From positions 1,865,001-1,929,000 of the forward strand of contig NC_014221.1 of the NCBI RefSeq assembly GCF_000092425.1: DNA of 64,000 nt, written 5' to 3'. Position 1 is the stretch's first letter. Each line of letters begins with the position of its first letter. This DNA comes from Truepera radiovictrix DSM 17093. Its GTDB lineage: Bacteria; Deinococcota; Deinococci; Deinococcales; Trueperaceae. The notes under the pieces are model-generated. The model did not search any database, was not told the origin of the DNA, and saw nothing but the letters and a program-made list of their open reading frames with translations. A program made the translations under genes and the position numbers. Shown one piece after another: positions 43,602-53,405 of the stretch.

Positions 43602-43608
43602 GCTCCTT

Positions 43609-44919
<1,311 letters not shown>

Positions 44920-44927
44920 ACCAAACC

Positions 44928-44965
44928 ACGACCACCCCTACTAAAGGCTAGGCAGGGGTGGTCGT
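44928..44965. terminator. 12-bp hairpin after asnS
   Basis: ACGACCACCCCT and AGGGGTGGTCGT pair perfectly around 14 bases. It closes the asnS unit and marks the border to the lower-GC stretch. Confidence 0.7.
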
Positions 44966-44993
44966 TACGCTTACGTGAATTCGAGCGCGCTCT

Positions 44994-45569
44994 TTACCAA
45001 ACGAAATCTTTAACGATGGGAGCGTCTGTATAACAGATCCTACCAAAGGGATCGTTAGGCCCTATGTTGTAGTCTTCATGACACCACAAACTTGCGGGTA
45101 CACCGTTAACCTCACCGTTTCGCGTAGCAAGGCTGTCGGGATCATCTCGCACTTTTGTGATCGTAACGTTCGAACCGGCTGCACTTTCGAAGGTCTTCGA
45201 TGTGCCTACAGGACCACTTCTTATCCCGACGATGTCGATGTCTGCGTAGACAAGCTGAGACCTGTAAAACTCTGCCAGTTTAGGGCTAGCCAAAAACGCC
45301 TCTTCGGACAGGTTGTTATCTGCGAGGTAGGTTTTGAGGCTGTCCTCACCTGTGAGGAATAGGGTGAGGGGGTAGTCATCGCGCCCAAGCTCGCTCACGA
45401 TGCCGGAAGCTTTGACAGCTTGGGCCTCAAAGTCTCCCCTGGACGCCTCTCTGTTGATCGTCTCTTCTACAGAGAACATGGGGATATCCACCTCAGGTTT
45501 AGCGTTGCAAGCGACAACATTTAAGCTTAGGGCGAGTAGGCTCACGGCAAGCAAAAAATATTTATACAC
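44994..45569 (-). CDS. Lipoprotein of unknown function, partner of the astacin protease
   Basis: A 191-residue lipoprotein. The signal is MYKYFLLAVSLLALSLNVVAC with the cysteine at 21. The mature part has alternating charged and hydrophobic stretches (ASGIVSELGRDDYPLTLFLT, AFLASPKLAEFYRSQLVYAD) and two cysteines near the end (LWCHEDYN, RICYTD). It begins eight bases after the protease stop with AGGAGAG upstream. I recognise no family. It could be an inhibitor or partner of the protease; this is inferred only from pairing. GC is far below the neighbourhood. Confidence 0.75.
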   Translation of the reverse strand: MYKYFLLAVSLLALSLNVVACNAKPEVDIPMFSVEETINREASRGDFEAQAVKASGIVSELGRDDYPLTLFLTGEDSLKTYLADNNLSEEAFLASPKLAEFYRSQLVYADIDIVGIRSGPVGTSKTFESAAGSNVTITKVRDDPDSLATRNGEVNGVPASLWCHEDYNIGPNDPFGRICYTDAPIVKDFVW

Positions 45570-45577
45570 TTTCTCTC

Positions 45578-46630
45578 CTAACGGTAGCGTGTGTTGATGG
45601 CCTGGATGTCTCGGGAACTTAAAGTATCACCGCCTACAATCCCGTCATAGCTGCCGATAATAGTAAACATAGGTTCTAGTGTGCTTCTTACAAAGTCGGA
45701 AGAACCGTTGCGGCGGTAATGCATGACTGAAGCATAATCGTAGGTTGTGCGAGACTCGTGTTCAAACTTCCTTTCAAACTGTCCTCTACCCTTACTTGTC
45801 AGGTTGCTCCAGTTCACCACGATAAAAGCGTCTCTATCGGTGCGCTGGTGTTCGTGCATAAGTCCTAAAGCGTGCCCAAACTCGTGCATGATAGTTCTTG
45901 GGGTGAAACATCCAGGACCCAGATTAAGGTTTTGCGGCTGACTGCTGCTGCGACCAGGAACGGCGTAGCAACCGTCGTTGCGGTTGGTCAGCATGACTCG
46001 GTCCCCTGTAGTCCGGTATCCGACTCGGATGTTTGTTCGTCTATCAAGGTCAGCAAGTGTATTTTTAATGAGGGTCTGCTGCGACGAAGTGAAAATTCGC
46101 AGCGAATTCGTATCGACCCAGAGAATATGATCGGGCCAGCCACCACCCCAGCGCTCACCGCAGATAACTAAAAACCCGCTCGCGCAGTACGGTTTATACA
46201 TCGCGCCTTGAGGTGATAAGGTATTAGATGCTCCGCTCAGTTGGGCTTCGTATGCCGCGAAATCAGCCTGAAGCTGTGTAGTGGTTCCTAAGATAACATC
46301 GGCGTCGAAAACGATACCCTTATAGGCGGTGTACGTATACGTTTCACCGTTGCTAAAGGTATGAGTGCGAATTTGTACCTGATCGGGTCCCATGCTGCTC
46401 TGTGTCGAGATAGCTTGGTCCCGGTCTAGGGCTTCCAAGGCCTCCGCAAGGGTGGCATAATGAGGGTCTTTGGAGAAATCTTCCACCACCTCAACCGTTT
46501 CAGCCCCTGGCATAAAAGTTTCAAAACCCCTAACACTATACGCAGGCATAGCAGAAACTTTCGGTGAAGGGTTACTACAGCCCGTCCAAACAAATAGACC
46601 TAGAAGCGCCCACAAAACTTGAAGTTTCAT
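45578..46630 (-). CDS. Secreted astacin-type zinc metalloprotease (M12A)
   Basis: A 350-residue exported protease. The N-terminus MKLQVLWALLGLFVWTGCSN carries a lipobox-like WTGC, so membrane anchoring is likely. The catalytic motif is TIMHEFGHALGLMHEHQRTD (about 239-258), the HExxHxxGxxHE pattern of astacins, and the Met-turn candidate is YDYASVMHYRR (about 294-304). Upstream residues up to ~150 form a propeptide-like region. Lower GC suggests acquisition. It heads a two-gene unit with the lipoprotein. Confidence 0.9.
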   Translation of the reverse strand: MKLQVLWALLGLFVWTGCSNPSPKVSAMPAYSVRGFETFMPGAETVEVVEDFSKDPHYATLAEALEALDRDQAISTQSSMGPDQVQIRTHTFSNGETYTYTAYKGIVFDADVILGTTTQLQADFAAYEAQLSGASNTLSPQGAMYKPYCASGFLVICGERWGGGWPDHILWVDTNSLRIFTSSQQTLIKNTLADLDRRTNIRVGYRTTGDRVMLTNRNDGCYAVPGRSSSQPQNLNLGPGCFTPRTIMHEFGHALGLMHEHQRTDRDAFIVVNWSNLTSKGRGQFERKFEHESRTTYDYASVMHYRRNGSSDFVRSTLEPMFTIIGSYDGIVGGDTLSSRDIQAINTRYR

Positions 46631-46950
46631 TCTGCCCCCCTACGCTCGTAGCTATGAAGTGCATCTAGACCTTAGTTACAAGATTATCTATAGCCAAATC
46701 AATGATGGCCTTACAAAAACTGCTAGCAAGCCTTCAAGTTTCAAAAGTCGAAAATTCATCGTTAGCCGTATCGTTGGAATATTAGAGCTTTGCAGAGCCT
46801 TTGTCAAGAGTTTCGTGCGGGACATGAAGCGATGGCAGGCATTGTGTACGTCGGCAGCCCCGTGTGCCCCGACGACACAGTGAGCGTGACGCTGCCGCCC
46901 TCGCCATACGGGTAGCAGATGTTGCCTCCTGAACCCGGCGGCTCAGCATC
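46631..46950. other. Intergenic debris region
   Basis: No intact gene is supported. AT-rich sequence upstream of the protease likely includes its promoter. On the minus strand at about 46800-46945 a short stretch encodes GNICYPYGEGGSVTLTV without start, which looks like the end of a lost beta-sandwich secreted protein. Confidence 0.4.
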
Positions 46951-47080
46951 CTAAACTTTGATGCTTAGGCGCTCCGCCGTCTCCTCCCACGCCGCCATCG
47001 CCGCCAAAAGCGCCGCCTCGGCCTCCGCGTGACGCGTACCGAGCTCGAAGAGCGCCTCCGGCGAGACCCCTCGGGGTGCT
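46951..47080 (-). pseudogene. Decayed copy of the 3' end of an ABC-F (uup) gene
   Basis: The minus strand encodes SPEALFELGTRHAEAEAALL and AAMAAWEETAERLSIKV followed by a stop. It closely matches the C-terminus of the intact ABC-F gene at 47893-49788 (SPEALVELGTRHAEAEAALL). Further upstream a one-base deletion breaks the frame around LEHPEG. It is a remnant or partial duplication, with the toxin-antitoxin genes lying between it and the intact gene. Confidence 0.75.
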
Positions 47081-47108
47081 CGAGACCCTTGGCTGCCTCC
47101 GCAAGCCC

Positions 47109-47137
47109 TTGCGATTCTAACCAAGGTTGACCATAAT
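47109..47137 (+). promoter_or_regulatory. Promoter of the toxin-antitoxin pair
   Basis: TTGCGA, 17 bases, then CATAAT form a reasonable -35/-10 pair, about 20 bases before the antitoxin start. Confidence 0.45.
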
Positions 47138-47156
47138 AGCTTTAGAGGTGTTCAAG

Positions 47157-47402
47157 ATGCCGATGACGAACGTTGCAGAGGCCAAAGCGCAACTGTCTTC
47201 GCTGATCGAAAAGGCGCTGGCCGGTGAAGAGGTGATCATCAGCAAGCACGGGAAGCCGATGGTCAGGCTCGTCCCCTACGAACGGGATGCGAGCCCCCGT
47301 GACATGAGCGTCCGCATCTGGGAGGGTGAGGTGCGCCTTGCGGACGACTTCGACGAGCTGCCGGCGGAGTTGATGACGGCGTTTAGCGGTGACGCTCATT
47401 AG
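47157..47402 (+). CDS. Phd/YefM-type antitoxin
   Basis: An 81-residue DNA-binding antitoxin. The Phd/YefM N-terminal fold is clear: MTNVAEAKAQLSSLIEKALA then GEEVIISKHGKPMVRLVP. The C-terminal part (RIWEGEVRLADDFDELPAEL) would wrap the toxin. The start is ATG 47157 with AGAGGTG upstream; a TTG ten codons earlier is open but overlaps the promoter. It should neutralise the PIN toxin downstream and repress the operon, by family. Confidence 0.9.
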   Translation: MPMTNVAEAKAQLSSLIEKALAGEEVIISKHGKPMVRLVPYERDASPRDMSVRIWEGEVRLADDFDELPAELMTAFSGDAH

Positions 47403-47498
47403 CAGGTGTCATCCGGTCGGCAGCGCTCCCCATCACAAAAGCTTGACCGGCAAGCACGCGCCGAGCCGATACCGGGAAGCAAGTCACAAAACTGCCGC

Positions 47499-47876
47499 AT
47501 GAAGCTCCTACTTGATACGCATGTCCTCATCTGGGTGTTTGATGGTAGCGCGGACCTAGCCACAACGGCCAAAGAGGTGATCGCAGATGGAAGAAACGAG
47601 GTGTTCGTCAGTGCCGTCACGGCGTGGGAAATTGCGATCAAACGCAGCTTGGGCAAGCTCGAGCTACGCGGTGATTATCAGCGCGGCCTGACGCTCTACC
47701 GCTTTACCCCCCTAGCCATCAGCACCGAACACGCGCTCGCAACCGAGACCTTGCCGCCCCACCACGCCGACCCCTTCGACCGGCTTCTCATCGCTCAGGC
47801 GACCCTAGAGGGCCTGACCATCATCTCCCGTGACGCGCGGTTTGCCGACTACGGCGTAGAACTCATCAAGGCGTAG
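47499..47876 (+). CDS. PIN-domain ribonuclease toxin (VapC-like)
   Basis: A 125-residue PIN nuclease. Acidic residues are in MKLLLDTHVLIWVFDGS (D6), SAVTAWEIAIKRSLGKLEL (E44 region) and HHADPFDRLLIAQATLEGL (D88, D91), with a final ISRDARFADYGVELI. The expected activity is cleavage of RNA. The frame is open upstream for 93 bases, but ATG 47499 gives the standard length. The 96-base gap to the antitoxin is larger than usual; these pairs normally touch or overlap. Confidence 0.9.
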   Translation: MKLLLDTHVLIWVFDGSADLATTAKEVIADGRNEVFVSAVTAWEIAIKRSLGKLELRGDYQRGLTLYRFTPLAISTEHALATETLPPHHADPFDRLLIAQATLEGLTIISRDARFADYGVELIKA

Positions 47877-47892
47877 CGCGCAGGCTCAGCGC

Positions 47893-49788
47893 TTAAGCCT
47901 TGACGCGCAAAAGCTCCGCCGTCTCCTCCCACGCCGCCATCGCCGCCAAAAGCGCCGCCTCGGCCTCCGCGTGGCGCGTGCCGAGCTCAACCAGCGCCTC
48001 CGGCGAGAGCCCTTCGGGGTGCTCGAGCCTACCCGCGAGTTCCGCGAGCTCCGCCTCGAGCTCGCCAACGCGCGCTTCTAGGGCCTCGAGGTCGCGCTCC
48101 AGCTGCCACTTGGAGGGGGTCTTAGCGCCGCTCTGCTTGGGCGGCGCCGGCGCCTTGGCCTCGGGTGCGGCGGCTGCCTGGGGCGCCGCGCGCTCCTGGC
48201 GTTTGCGGGTGTAGAAGTCCCAATCACCCTCAAACGCCGTAAAGCGGCCCTCACGCACCTCCCACACGAGGTTCGTGGTCGCGGCGACGAAACGCCGGTC
48301 GTGCGAGACGACGAGCAGGGTGCCCTCAAACGCGGCCAGGGCGGCCTCGAGCGCCTCGATCATCTCGAGGTCTAGGTGGTTGGTCGGTTCGTCGAGCACC
48401 AGGAAGTTGTATGCGCCCAGGGTGAGCTTGAGGAGCGCCAAACGCGCCCGCTCGCCGCCGGAGAGGTCCGCCACGCGCTTAAACTGCGCTTCATAGGGGA
48501 ACAGAAAGCGCCCCAGGAGGTTGTGCGCCTCGCGGTCGCCGACGAGCTTGATCACTTCGTCTAAGAGCGTCGCCTCGGGGTCGGCGCCGCGCAGCTCCTG
48601 GTCGTAGTAGCCGACGCGCACGCGGGCGCCGAAACGCAAGAGGGCGCGCGGGTCGTCGCTCTCGAGTTCGCCCAAAAGAAGCTTTAGCAGCGTGGACTTG
48701 CCCGCCCCGTTGGGGCCGACCAGCGCGACGCGCTCCCCGTAGCGGAGGGTAAAGCCGACGCCTTCAAAGAGCGTCTTGCCCTGGAACGCCTTGGAGAGGC
48801 TCTGCGCCTGCAAGACGATCTCGCCGGAGGGCTCGCTAGGGAAGGCGAAGCGGACGGTGCGCCCCTCGGGGTCGGCATCGGGCAGCATCTCGGCGGCGTA
48901 GCGCTCCGCGCGGCGCTCCATGGCCTTCGCGCGGCGGTGGAGCTTTTCGCTCTGCCCCGCCCAGCGCTTCATCTGCGTGGCGGCGGCCTCCAAGCGGGCG
49001 TGCTCTTTGTGTTGGTTCGCCCTTGTCGCCGCCTCGATACGCGCCTGTTCGGCTCGCGCCGCGCGGTAGCGGCTCGGGATGGCGTCCAGGGTGCGCAGCG
49101 TCCCGAGGGCGATCTCGGCCGTCGAGGTGCTCGCGGCGTCCAAAAAGGCGCGGTCGTGCGACACGAGCACGACCGCGCCGGGGTAACGGCCCAAGTAGCT
49201 CTCCAACCAGGCGCGCATCTCCATGTCGAGGTGGTTCGTCGGCTCGTCTAAAAGCAGCACGTCGGGCTGCGCCATCAGGAGGCGCGCCAGACCCAGGCGC
49301 GTCTTCTCGCCGCCGGAGAGGTGCGCCGCGACCTCCGCTTCGCGGCCGCGAAAACCGAGGGCGTAGAGGACGGCGTCGCGGCGGGCGCGGCGCTCGTAGC
49401 CGCCACGGCGCGCGAAGACCTCGTGCACCCCCTCCCACCGCGCATAGACCTCGGGGTCGTCCAGACCCTCGGCCTCGAGCGCCGCCAGGCGCCCCTCCAG
49501 CGCATCGAGGTCCGCAAAGGCGCGCTCGGCGAGCTCGAGCACGCTCACGCCGGGGGGAATCTCGGGGTCTTGCTCCAGCATCGCCACGGTGACGCCCTCG
49601 CGCCGGAAGACCGCGCCGCCGTCGGGCGCCTCGAGCCCCATGAGAAGCCGCAAGATGGTGGACTTACCCGCCCCGTTGCGGCCGATTAAAGCGACCCGCG
49701 AGGCGTCTCGCAGCTCGAGCGTCACGCCGTCTAAGACGACCTGTTCGCCGTAGAACTTGTCCACCCCCTGAAGCGCCGCGAGCAGCAT
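47893..49788 (-). CDS. uup: ABC-F ATPase, Uup subfamily
   Basis: A 631-residue soluble protein with two ABC domains and no membrane part. Walker A motifs are ALIGRNGAGKSTILR (about 34-48) and ALVGPNGAGKSTLLK. Signatures are LSGGEKTRLGLARLL and LSGGERARLALLKL, each followed by VLLLDEPTNHLDMEM and VLDEPTNHLDLEM. The C-terminal ~90 residues form a coiled coil (LEALEARVGELEAELAELAG), typical of Uup. ABC-F proteins act on ribosomes or translation. ATG 49788 follows TATAGT by seven bases, so it is leaderless. Confidence 0.94.
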   Translation of the reverse strand: MLLAALQGVDKFYGEQVVLDGVTLELRDASRVALIGRNGAGKSTILRLLMGLEAPDGGAVFRREGVTVAMLEQDPEIPPGVSVLELAERAFADLDALEGRLAALEAEGLDDPEVYARWEGVHEVFARRGGYERRARRDAVLYALGFRGREAEVAAHLSGGEKTRLGLARLLMAQPDVLLLDEPTNHLDMEMRAWLESYLGRYPGAVVLVSHDRAFLDAASTSTAEIALGTLRTLDAIPSRYRAARAEQARIEAATRANQHKEHARLEAAATQMKRWAGQSEKLHRRAKAMERRAERYAAEMLPDADPEGRTVRFAFPSEPSGEIVLQAQSLSKAFQGKTLFEGVGFTLRYGERVALVGPNGAGKSTLLKLLLGELESDDPRALLRFGARVRVGYYDQELRGADPEATLLDEVIKLVGDREAHNLLGRFLFPYEAQFKRVADLSGGERARLALLKLTLGAYNFLVLDEPTNHLDLEMIEALEAALAAFEGTLLVVSHDRRFVAATTNLVWEVREGRFTAFEGDWDFYTRKRQERAAPQAAAAPEAKAPAPPKQSGAKTPSKWQLERDLEALEARVGELEAELAELAGRLEHPEGLSPEALVELGTRHAEAEAALLAAMAAWEETAELLRVKA

Positions 49789-49795
49789 AGGGGTC

Positions 49796-49801
49796 ACTAT
49801 A
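49796..49801 (-). promoter_or_regulatory. -10 box (TATAGT) of uup
   Basis: TATAGT on the minus strand ends seven bases before the ATG. Confidence 0.5.
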
Positions 49802-49825
49802 ACGCTTTGCCGGGGGCGCTGAAAC

Positions 49826-50362
49826 TCAAACCTCAAGCGCCGCACGCCCTTGGCCGCTTCCGGCGAGCGCGTCGGCGACCCCGTTCGCCCAAGCCGTGAT
49901 GGCTTCCCAGTCACGAAAGTCCCCCCGCACGCCCCGCAGCGACGGATAGCGCCACCAATCCCCGACGCTTAAGCGTCTCGGCTCGAGGCGGCCCCCGAAG
50001 ACCGCGTGGCCCTGCGGTTGGAGCTCGGCGAAGAGCGAGGTCAGCAGCCGTGGGTGCGTCCAGCCCTGCATCGTCTCGGTCGGTGCGGCGCCCGCCGTGC
50101 CGCTCGAAAAACACCAGAGCGGCCGCTGCGCCAACTCGGGCGCAAAGCGTCGGACGAAGTCGCTCGCCTCTACAAGCCAGTCGCCCTCATAGACGGCGCT
50201 GCCGAGCACCACCGCGCGGTAGGGCGCGAGCGCCTCCACCGCTTCGGCGGGGCAACAGTGAACCGCCAACCCGCGCGCCTCCAACACTCGAGCGACAGCC
50301 TCCGCGATCTCCCGCGTCGCCCCGTAACGACTTGCGTAGGCGACCAGCACCGGCTCTTTCAT
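49826..50362 (-). CDS. Flavodoxin-domain protein (HemG-like), copy 1
   Basis: A 178-residue flavodoxin-fold protein. The FMN phosphate loop is VLVAYASRYGATREIAEAVA (about 5-24). YRAVVLGSAVYEGDWLVEAS and LWCFSSGTAG complete the FMN site. It is related to protoporphyrinogen-oxidase-type flavodoxins and to the paralogue at 55258-55758. ATG 50362 follows GGAGG. It may shuttle electrons during stress; the partner is not known. It stands alone on the minus strand. Confidence 0.88.
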   Translation of the reverse strand: MKEPVLVAYASRYGATREIAEAVARVLEARGLAVHCCPAEAVEALAPYRAVVLGSAVYEGDWLVEASDFVRRFAPELAQRPLWCFSSGTAGAAPTETMQGWTHPRLLTSLFAELQPQGHAVFGGRLEPRRLSVGDWWRYPSLRGVRGDFRDWEAITAWANGVADALAGSGQGRAALEV

Positions 50363-50574
50363 CCTGCCTCCTAACGGCGCTAGCAGGTACGTAAAGACGG
50401 TACCAGCAGCGATCCGCGAACCTGCTGCACAAAGCTCCTCACCCCGCGCTCCCATCCTCAACTCTAGCCCCCCCCCGCCCCCGCGCGCCGTCGGCGCGTC
50501 TCGGGCCCCGTGTAGGACTTTGGCCGACATCAGCCGGAAACACCGCCCCACACGAGGTGCGAACGCCGAAGCGA

Positions 50575-50602
50575 ACACCGAGGGCAGGAGCGCCCTCGGT
50601 GT
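50575..50602. terminator. 11-bp hairpin after the Ig-like lipoprotein gene
   Basis: ACACCGAGGGC and GCCCTCGGTGT pair around AGGAGC, in the 302-base gap between the lipoprotein stop and the flavodoxin start. The rest of that gap holds nothing else I can support. Confidence 0.65.
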
Positions 50603-50664
50603 CGTAACGGTGTGGGGGCCGTGGCGGCTACTCACGCCGCCCATGGCCCTTGGTCACGAGAACG

Positions 50665-52086
50665 TCAGTCGACCGGCGCGACGTTCTCGATCAGGTACAT
50701 GTTGTCGTTGAAGTCGCAGTTGGCCAGCGGAGTCTCCATGCAGTCGCCAGTCGAGACGTAGTCTTGCGCGGCGATGTAGGTCCCCGGGATGACCTCACCT
50801 TCGCGGTCTTTGGCGGGCCAGAGGCGGAACCCGAAGCGGCCGCCACCCGCCCCCAGGCTCGGGTCGGTGCTGTAGTTCGCCGAACGCATCTCAAAGGGGC
50901 CACTCGGCTCGAACTCGGCGCGCGCGACCTCGTCTGTGCCCTCGGCGAGCGGGAAGATCGTCTGGCTGTAGGCACCGTCGTTGCGGAACGAGACGAGCGG
51001 CGTCGAGGCGCCCTGTTCAAAGGCCTCAAAGGTGTCCCCTTGAGTGCAGCAAGAGTGAAAGGCCGCGATCTGCGTGACGCGCACGGGCAGGCTCGCGTCC
51101 AGCGGTCTCCAGTACGCCGAACGCACCTCGTCGCCGGCCAAGGGCGCGTCGGGCCCCGTGCTCGTCAACCCGCCCCGCGCATCGGTACCGAGCTCGGTCG
51201 TGTAGCCAAAGCCGCGGACGATCCCCTCGAGGAAGATCTCGCGGTTCCCTTCGGGGCGCAGCTGATAGATCCCCGCCAGCTCGATCTGGGTGCTCGCGCC
51301 GCGCGCGTCTTGGAGCTCCAGATAGCTTTCGATGATGCCCATCTCGTCGCCGGCGTGGATGAACTGCACGGTCAGGTCGTAGCTCTCCCCCGGATCCAAG
51401 ACGAGCTCGCTCTCGCCGCCCGGTAAGGTAAAGTCAGCCGGTGAGGAGAGGGTCAGGGTGAGCTCCAAGGGGGCCTCGCCGGTGTTCTCGAGCTGCAACA
51501 CGCCGGTGTCGACGTACACCAAATCAGCCCACGGCTCGGCCTCGGCGTCACAACCCGGGTCGTCCGGCGGCCAGCACAAGTTGCCGCTCGTGTCGTTGAT
51601 GCGGTGCAGCACCAAGCGGTCATCGAAGGGGATCTCCAGGGGGTTGCGAACCGTCAGCGTCCCAACGTCACCGAGCGCCTCGTCGGTCGTCGAGAAGGTG
51701 CTCGTAAAGGCCTCGAAGGGGGTACCGACCTCATCGCGCAAAGCGCTCGTGACGCTGAAGCGGTAGGTCGTCGCGGGTTGCAGGGGCGCTTCTGGGCTCA
51801 CGACGAGGGTGCTCCCGCCGTCCTCCAGGGTGCGCGTCGCGGCGACCGGAGCGCCGCTCTCTTCGGTCAGCGTCACCGACGCTTCCGAGAGCGTGGTCAG
51901 GTCGACCGCTCCCCCCGGCAGGTTGAGCTCGGCGCGCAGCGCGGCGTCTAGCGGCACTTGCGACGCGCCGTTGGGCGGGTCTATGGTGACGACTTGCGGC
52001 GCGTCGGCGGTCAGCTCGAGCGGGTCTAAAAGCGTGCACGCCGAGAGCCCAGCGAGCACCAAAGAGGCCGCGGCGAGGCGCTTCAC
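50665..52086 (-). CDS. Large Ig-like surface lipoprotein
   Basis: A 473-residue exported protein. GTG 52086, with GGGTGGTGG upstream, gives VKRLAAASLVLAGLSACTLL with lipobox LSAC. An SbsA-like Ig domain follows (VVTIDPPNGASQVPLDAALR through TYRFSVTSALRDEVG, about 28-130). A second beta-rich part includes GGESELVLDPGESYDLTVQF, like abnormal-spindle/ASH-type domains. The C-terminal third is unassigned and ends in CDFNDNMYLIENVAPVD with paired cysteines. Probably surface-exposed; the function is unknown. Confidence 0.85.
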   Translation of the reverse strand: MKRLAAASLVLAGLSACTLLDPLELTADAPQVVTIDPPNGASQVPLDAALRAELNLPGGAVDLTTLSEASVTLTEESGAPVAATRTLEDGGSTLVVSPEAPLQPATTYRFSVTSALRDEVGTPFEAFTSTFSTTDEALGDVGTLTVRNPLEIPFDDRLVLHRINDTSGNLCWPPDDPGCDAEAEPWADLVYVDTGVLQLENTGEAPLELTLTLSSPADFTLPGGESELVLDPGESYDLTVQFIHAGDEMGIIESYLELQDARGASTQIELAGIYQLRPEGNREIFLEGIVRGFGYTTELGTDARGGLTSTGPDAPLAGDEVRSAYWRPLDASLPVRVTQIAAFHSCCTQGDTFEAFEQGASTPLVSFRNDGAYSQTIFPLAEGTDEVARAEFEPSGPFEMRSANYSTDPSLGAGGGRFGFRLWPAKDREGEVIPGTYIAAQDYVSTGDCMETPLANCDFNDNMYLIENVAPVD

Positions 52087-52558
52087 GCCACCACCCGTAC
52101 GCCTGAAGCGTCGGCCGCCAAAGCACTTTTCAAGCCGTCGGCGCATGTCGTTGGCGAAAATCGGGAGATCGTTGCACGCTCACAAAAGACCATAAAAGAC
52201 CATCCTCTGAAGTCGAAACTCGGCTTAAGGGGTATGGCGGTTACGTTGGCTTGGGGTGAGTCAACTCTGCACAACTCTGACGAACGCAACACCACCTGCA
52301 GACGTTTCCTACCCTAGTCCCGACCCCTATGAGACTTGTGTGATGGCGCCCACGCTTTTCCCGCACCCACGGCTTCGTTCACGCCTTTGGCAACCACCCG
52401 CCAGCGGGTTCTCACCGCATCCCCACGAACCAACCCCAAACGATGGGGGTGCGGGTCGCGAAGGGCAGACCGACGCGACGGGTCACGGCGCCGACGACGC
52501 AACGCTGGCAAGTCGCGCAGCTGGCAAGTGGTGCAGCCGGCTCGCCGCGGCGTGCAGC
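52087..52558. other. Long intergenic region upstream of the lipoprotein gene
   Basis: No gene is supported. Short repeats are present: AACTCT twice within ten bases near 52262-52281, ACCATAAAAGACCAT near 52188, and an imperfect 16-bp repeat of CTGGCAAGT near 52505-52536. They may belong to the lipoprotein promoter or be debris. Confidence 0.5.
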
Positions 52559-53194
52559 TCACTCGATGAGCCCGTGCTGCAACGCGTAGCGCACCAACTC
52601 GGCGCGCGTCTTGAGGCCCAGCTTCTCCGCCGCGCGCTCGCGGTAGGTCGCCACCGTCTTGTCGCTGATGCCGAGCTCTTCGGCGATCTCCTTGTAGGTG
52701 CACCCCTGCGCGATACGCGCGAGGACGCTCCGCTCCCGTTCGGTCAGCCTTACGTGGCGGTAGGGGCCGCTCTCGGAGAGGTCGCGGGCGAGCTCGGCGA
52801 GCAGCCTCGCGGGCGCGTAGTACTCCCCCCGCGACACCGCTCTGATGGCGTCTAGCAGCTGCGTCTCAAGGGCGCTTTTGGGGACGTAGCCGTTGCCGCC
52901 CGCCTCGAGAAAGCCCCGCACGTACTCCGGGTCCTCGTGCATCGACAGCGCGATAAGCCGCACGCTCGGCAGGCGCGCCTTGAGCGACCTGGCGGTCTCG
53001 ATCCCGTTCATCCCGGGGAGGGTGAGGTCCAAGAGGACGATGTCGGGCGCGAGCTCGGGGACGCGCTCGAGCGCCGCCTCGCCGCTGTCGGCCTCCCCGA
53101 CGACGAGGGCGCCGCCGTGCGCCTCGAGGAGCAGGCGGATCCCCGAACGCACCACCGCGTGGTCATCGACGAGAAACAGACGAGGTTGTGCCAC
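52559..53194 (-). CDS. NarL/LuxR-type response regulator
   Basis: A 211-residue two-component regulator. The receiver domain has acidic DD in LFLVDDHAVVRSG (about 6-18), the phospho-aspartate in DIVLLDLTLPGMNG (about 51-64), and the conserved lysine in GYVPKSA. The C-terminal LuxR-type helix-turn-helix is LTERERSVLARIAQGCTYKE followed by IAEELGISDKTVATYRERAA (about 150-190). GTG 53194 follows GGAGGG. It is a candidate regulator of the stress genes that follow upstream; a kinase of the matching type lies at 62500-64000. Confidence 0.94.
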   Translation of the reverse strand: MAQPRLFLVDDHAVVRSGIRLLLEAHGGALVVGEADSGEAALERVPELAPDIVLLDLTLPGMNGIETARSLKARLPSVRLIALSMHEDPEYVRGFLEAGGNGYVPKSALETQLLDAIRAVSRGEYYAPARLLAELARDLSESGPYRHVRLTERERSVLARIAQGCTYKEIAEELGISDKTVATYRERAAEKLGLKTRAELVRYALQHGLIE

Positions 53195-53274
53195 GTCCCT
53201 CCCTACGCTCTACCGTACCCCATCGCAGCCGGGTTCTGGTGACTTAATCCCTTTGGGCTTCCGCATAGCCGTCG

Positions 53275-53335
53275 AGGGGGTCGTGGCCTGTAGCCTGTAG
53301 CTTGTGGCCCGTGGATCACGACGAGGCACGCGCGC
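53275..53335. repeat. Degenerate intergenic repeat
   Basis: GTGGCCTGTAGCCTGTAGC, CTTGTGGCCCGTGGATCACG and related words make a repeat-rich stretch like those at 10120-10170 and 17355-17396, but without one perfect stem. Confidence 0.4.
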
Positions 53336-53405
53336 TTGCCAGGCGTCAGACCAACGGTCGGACTGAGCATCACGAACCTAGACGTCGCACCTCACCCCCT
53401 CCGCC

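Noticed and set aside
46659-46883. A 74-codon frame upstream of the protease
   Set aside because: It crosses AT-rich promoter-like sequence and debris and shows no conserved motif or ribosome site.
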